Assembly: GCA_017302355.1 (NCBI GenBank)
Contig: JAFLDQ010000118.1
Location: 1 to 10,899 of the forward strand
From: Dechloromonas sp.
Lineage (GTDB): Bacteria; Pseudomonadota; Gammaproteobacteria; Burkholderiales; Rhodocyclaceae
Length of the DNA: 10,899 nt
Direction of reading: 5' to 3'
The notes beneath the pieces are model-generated. The model was given only the letters and a program-made list of their open reading frames with translations. It did not search any database and had not been told where the DNA came from. Position 1 is the first letter of the stretch, and each line of letters opens with the position of its first letter. The position numbers and the translations under genes were made by a program. Shown here one piece after another: positions 7,239 through 10,899 of the stretch.

Positions 7239-7268
7239 CTTGAAATCCCCGGTGCCTGCCCCTATCAT
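7239..7268 (+). promoter_or_regulatory. groESL promoter: overlapping sigma32 and sigma70 elements
   Basis: CTTGAAA (7239-7245), 13 bases and then CCCCTATC (7259-7266) closely match the heat-shock sigma32 consensus (CTTGAA, 13-17 bases, CCCCATNT). The same DNA reads as sigma70: TTGAAA (7240-7245), 17 bases, TATCAT (7263-7268), five of six matches at each box. Transcription would start near 7275, inside the CIRCE operator, about 90 bases before groES. This suggests basal expression with heat induction through either factor. Confidence 0.8.
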
Positions 7269-7294
7269 CAGCACTCAACGGAGACGAGTGCTAA
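7268..7294 (+). promoter_or_regulatory. CIRCE operator (HrcA binding site)
   Basis: TCAGCACTC, 9 bases, GAGTGCTAA matches the CIRCE consensus TTAGCACTC-N9-GAGTGCTAA with one mismatch in the left arm and the exact spacer length. HrcA repressor binds this element and is released under heat stress when GroE is titrated. It overlaps the predicted transcription start, as expected for a repressor site. hrcA itself is not in the window. Confidence 0.95.
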
Positions 7295-7364
7295 TAACAG
7301 CCTTGCCCGCTCCCGGGCCCGGCCCGGCAACTTCCCATTTTCTGAACTACAAGGAGTCATTTCC

Positions 7365-7655
7365 ATGAAAATCCGTCCTTTGCACGACCGTGTGATCGTC
7401 AAGCGCGTCGAAGCCGAGCGTACCACCGCCTCCGGCATCGTCATTCCCGATTCTGCCGGTGAAAAGCCGGATCAGGGCGAGGTCCTGGCGGTCGGCCCGG
7501 GCAAGCGCGACGAGAGCGGCAAGCTGAACGCTCCCGACGTCAAGGTCGGCGACCGCGTTCTGTTCGGCAAGTACGCCGGCCAGGCTGTCAAGGTCGATGG
7601 CGAGGAAGTCCTGGTCATGCGGGAAGACGACATCATGGGCGTTCTGGTCGCCTGA
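7365..7655 (+). CDS. groES: Co-chaperonin GroES
   Basis: This 96-residue cytoplasmic co-chaperonin forms the heptameric lid on GroEL and triggers release of the enclosed client protein. The sequence starts with the typical [14 protein letters not shown]. The mobile loop that contacts GroEL carries the hydrophobic tripeptide IVI at residues 25-27 ([13 protein letters not shown]). The chain ends in [11 protein letters not shown], as in most bacterial GroES, and the length is standard. The start ATG has AAGGAG 8 bases upstream. It is the first gene of the groESL operon, 42 bp before groEL. Confidence 0.98.
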   Translation: MKIRPLHDRVIVKRVEAERTTASGIVIPDSAGEKPDQGEVLAVGPGKRDESGKLNAPDVKVGDRVLFGKYAGQAVKVDGEEVLVMREDDIMGVLVA

Positions 7656-7688
7656 GCGCCGCCCGTCCCCAATCCCTGTTCAAATTAG

Positions 7689-9350
<1,662 letters not shown>

Positions 9351-9377
9351 CCGTCCCGTCCAGGCCTCCCTGCCGGA

Positions 9378-9405
9378 AAAAAGCCCCGCTGCGGCGGGGC
9401 TTTTT
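9378..9405 (+). terminator. Intrinsic terminator of groESL
   Basis: GCCCCGC (9383-9389), loop TGCG and GCGGGGC (9394-9400) form a perfect 7-bp GC stem. Five A bases before it pair with the T5 run (9401-9405) after it, giving an A-stem-T structure that could work on both strands. It begins 27 bases after the groEL stop codon. Confidence 0.95.
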
Positions 9406-9474
9406 GCTTTCCGCGGTCAACCGGGAAAACCACCCGATTTCAACGCCAGCCTTGTGCATGACTCCGGTAACGCT

Positions 9475-9492
9475 CTGTAAGGCGGCTGTAAG
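9475..9492 (+). promoter_or_regulatory. Tandem CTGTAAG repeats upstream of the DUF485-actP genes
   Basis: CTGTAAG occurs at 9475-9481 and again at 9486-9492, offset by 11 bases, about one helical turn. Downstream TACATT (9503-9508) could be a -10 element, but no good -35 accompanies it, which fits an activator-dependent promoter. Acetate permease genes are often under two-component control, so these could be regulator half-sites. This is inference from spacing and position only. Confidence 0.3.
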
Positions 9493-9555
9493 TAGCCCGA
9501 CCTACATTACGCTCCGCAGCAATGCCTCCATAACCACTATTTGAGGAGCAAATCA

Positions 9556-9864
9556 ATGCAAGACGTACTGGATCGGATCGATGCGAATCCGAAATTTCAC
9601 GAGTTCTGCGATCGCCGTAACACCTACTCGATCATCATGACCATCATCAGCGCGGCCGCTTATTACGGCTTCATCCTGCTGGTCGCCTTCCAGGGTCCCT
9701 GGCTGGGCACCAAGCTCGGGGCGGGGATGACCATGAGCATCGGCGTGCCGCTGGGGGTTGGCGTCATCGTGTTCACCATCATCCTGACCTGGATCTACGT
9801 CCGTCGCGCCAACAGCGAGTTCGACGAGACCAACGAGGCGCTCATCAGGGAGGCGCAGAAATAA
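9556..9864 (+). CDS. DUF485 inner-membrane protein (YjcH-like), partner of ActP
   Basis: This 102-residue membrane protein of the DUF485 family is commonly encoded immediately before acetate/cation symporter genes (yjcH in the E. coli acs-yjcH-actP operon). Two membrane helices are visible at about residues 25-45 and 60-83, separated by a short loop ([13 protein letters not shown]). A charged C-terminal tail ([20 protein letters not shown]) follows the second helix. The frame extends to a TTG at 9541, but ATG 9556 is chosen because GAGGAG lies 7 bases before it. The molecular role is not established; an accessory role for the symporter is inferred from constant gene pairing. The stop codon is separated from the actP start by one base. 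Confidence 0.9.
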   Translation: MQDVLDRIDANPKFHEFCDRRNTYSIIMTIISAAAYYGFILLVAFQGPWLGTKLGAGMTMSIGVPLGVGVIVFTIILTWIYVRRANSEFDETNEALIREAQK

Positions 9865-9865
9865 C

Positions 9866-10899
9866 ATGAACCGCAAACATCTTCTCGCGGCAGTCGCCGC
9901 GCTGACGGTTGCCGGAGGCGCCTTCGCCGCCGGCGCCGACCTCGGGCAAGCCGCCAAGCAGGCTACCAACTGGACGGCCATCGTGATGTTCGCCATCTTC
10001 GTCTTCGCCACCCTGTGGATCACCAAGTGGGCGGCCTCCAAGACCAAGACGGCGGCCGACTTCTATACCGCCGGCGGCGGCATCACCGGCTTCCAGAACG
10101 GCCTGGCGATCGCTGGCGACTACATGTCCGCCGCGTCCTTCCTCGGTATTTCCGGTCTGGTGTTCGCCAACGGCTTCGACGGTCTGATCTTCTCGATCGG
10201 CTGGCTGGTCGGCTGGCCGGTCATCACCTTCCTGATGGCCGAGCGGCTGCGCAACCTGGGCAAGTTCACCTTTGCCGACGTCGCGTCCTACCGCTTCGCC
10301 CAGACGCCGGTGCGCACCTTCGCGGCGATCTCGACGCTGGTCGTCGTCGCCTTCTACATGATCGCCCAGATGGTCGGCGCCGGCCAGCTCATCAAGATCC
10401 TCTTCGGTATGGACTACATCTACGCCGAGATTCTGGTGGGCACGATCATGATGATGTACGTGCTCTTCGGCGGCATGACCGCGACGACCTGGGTGCAGAT
10501 CATCAAGGCCTGCATGCTGCTCGGCGGCGCGACCTTCATGGCGCTGGCCGTGCTGATGCAGTTCGGCTTCTCGCCGGAGGCGCTGTTCACCAAGGCGGTG
10601 GAGGTGCATTCCAAGAAGGACGCCATCATGGCGCCGGGCGCTCTGATCAAGGATCCGGTTTCCGCCATCTCGGTCGGCATGGCGCTGATGTTCGGCACCG
10701 CCGGCCTGCCGCACATCCTGATGCGCTTCTTCACCGTGCCGAACGCCAAGGAGGCCCGCAAGTCGGTCGCCTGGGCGACCACCTGGATCGGCTACTTCTA
10801 CATCCTGACCTTCATCATCGGCTTCGGCGCCATCGTCAACCTGATCGCCGATCCGGCGGCCTTCTACGTCGATGGCGAACTCGCCAAGGGTCTGAAGGG
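9866..10899 (+). CDS. actP: ActP, cation/acetate symporter (3' end outside window)
   Basis: This inner-membrane symporter of the sodium:solute symporter family takes up acetate and other short carboxylates with a cation. The 344 visible residues run off the window edge; family members are about 550 residues. The N-terminus ([23 protein letters not shown]) looks like a cleavable signal peptide, as in E. coli ActP. It is followed by a first helix (about 36-52) and the conserved family stretch [34 protein letters not shown]. Further family blocks are [41 protein letters not shown] and [28 protein letters not shown] 9866 begins one base after the DUF485 stop, so translation is probably coupled. 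The nearest purine-rich site, GGGAGG, lies inside the upstream gene at wide spacing. Confidence 0.96.
   Translation, partial: MNRKHLLAAVAALTVAGGAFAAGADLGQAAKQATNWTAIVMFAIFVFATLWITKWAASKTKTAADFYTAGGGITGFQNGLAIAGDYMSAASFLGISGLVFANGFDGLIFSIGWLVGWPVITFLMAERLRNLGKFTFADVASYRFAQTPVRTFAAISTLVVVAFYMIAQMVGAGQLIKILFGMDYIYAEILVGTIMMMYVLFGGMTATTWVQIIKACMLLGGATFMALAVLMQFGFSPEALFTKAVEVHSKKDAIMAPGALIKDPVSAISVGMALMFGTAGLPHILMRFFTVPNAKEARKSVAWATTWIGYFYILTFIIGFGAIVNLIADPAAFYVDGELAKGLK

Noticed and set aside
9845..10714. A 289-codon minus-strand frame opposite actP
   Set aside because: It is H/D/G/R-rich, antisense to the conserved actP symporter, with no family resemblance.

Overview
The window is GC-rich chromosomal DNA from a Gram-negative bacterium, most likely a betaproteobacterium. 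Three features point there. GroEL and GroES are of proteobacterial type, with a GGM-rich GroEL tail. The groESL promoter combines a sigma32-type site with a CIRCE operator, as is known in betaproteobacteria. A DUF485 gene is coupled to actP. Rhodocyclales would fit, but I cannot prove the order from sequence alone. No mobile elements, CRISPR arrays, tRNA or rRNA genes were seen.

Layout. (1) 2-691 (+) is the C-terminal part of the lytic transglycosylase mltA. It converges on 864-2567 (-), a fused permease/ATPase ABC exporter of the SbmA/BacA-YddA type. (2) 2805-5771 is an arsenic resistance module. A divergently oriented ArsR repressor (5454-5771, +) faces a leftward pair: an ArsJ-associated glyceraldehyde-3-phosphate dehydrogenase (4193-5201, -) followed by the MFS exporter arsJ (2805-4103, -). 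(3) 5806-7053 (-) is a saccharopine-dehydrogenase-like, Rossmann-fold membrane-associated oxidoreductase. (4) 7239-9405 (+) is the groES-groEL heat-shock operon. It has overlapping sigma32- and sigma70-like promoters, a CIRCE operator and a strong intrinsic terminator. (5) 9556 to the window end (+) is a DUF485 protein with the actP acetate/cation symporter, which is cut by the window edge.

How the genes work together. In the arsenic module, the dehydrogenase is expected to join arsenate to glyceraldehyde-3-phosphate, giving 1-arseno-3-phosphoglycerate. ArsJ exports that product, and it falls apart outside the cell. Arsenate is thus removed without an arsenate reductase, and no arsC, arsB or acr3 is visible here. 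The ArsR carries a C-terminal cysteine cluster and lacks the classical cysteine pair in its DNA-binding helix.

The most striking observation is that this dehydrogenase gene is split between two reading frames. The break falls exactly at a short GC-dinucleotide tract (4599-4607). Adding one GC unit back restores a normal 336-residue enzyme. This is either a real slippage mutation that would disable the pathway, or a sequencing or assembly error. The rest of the window is ordinary housekeeping content.
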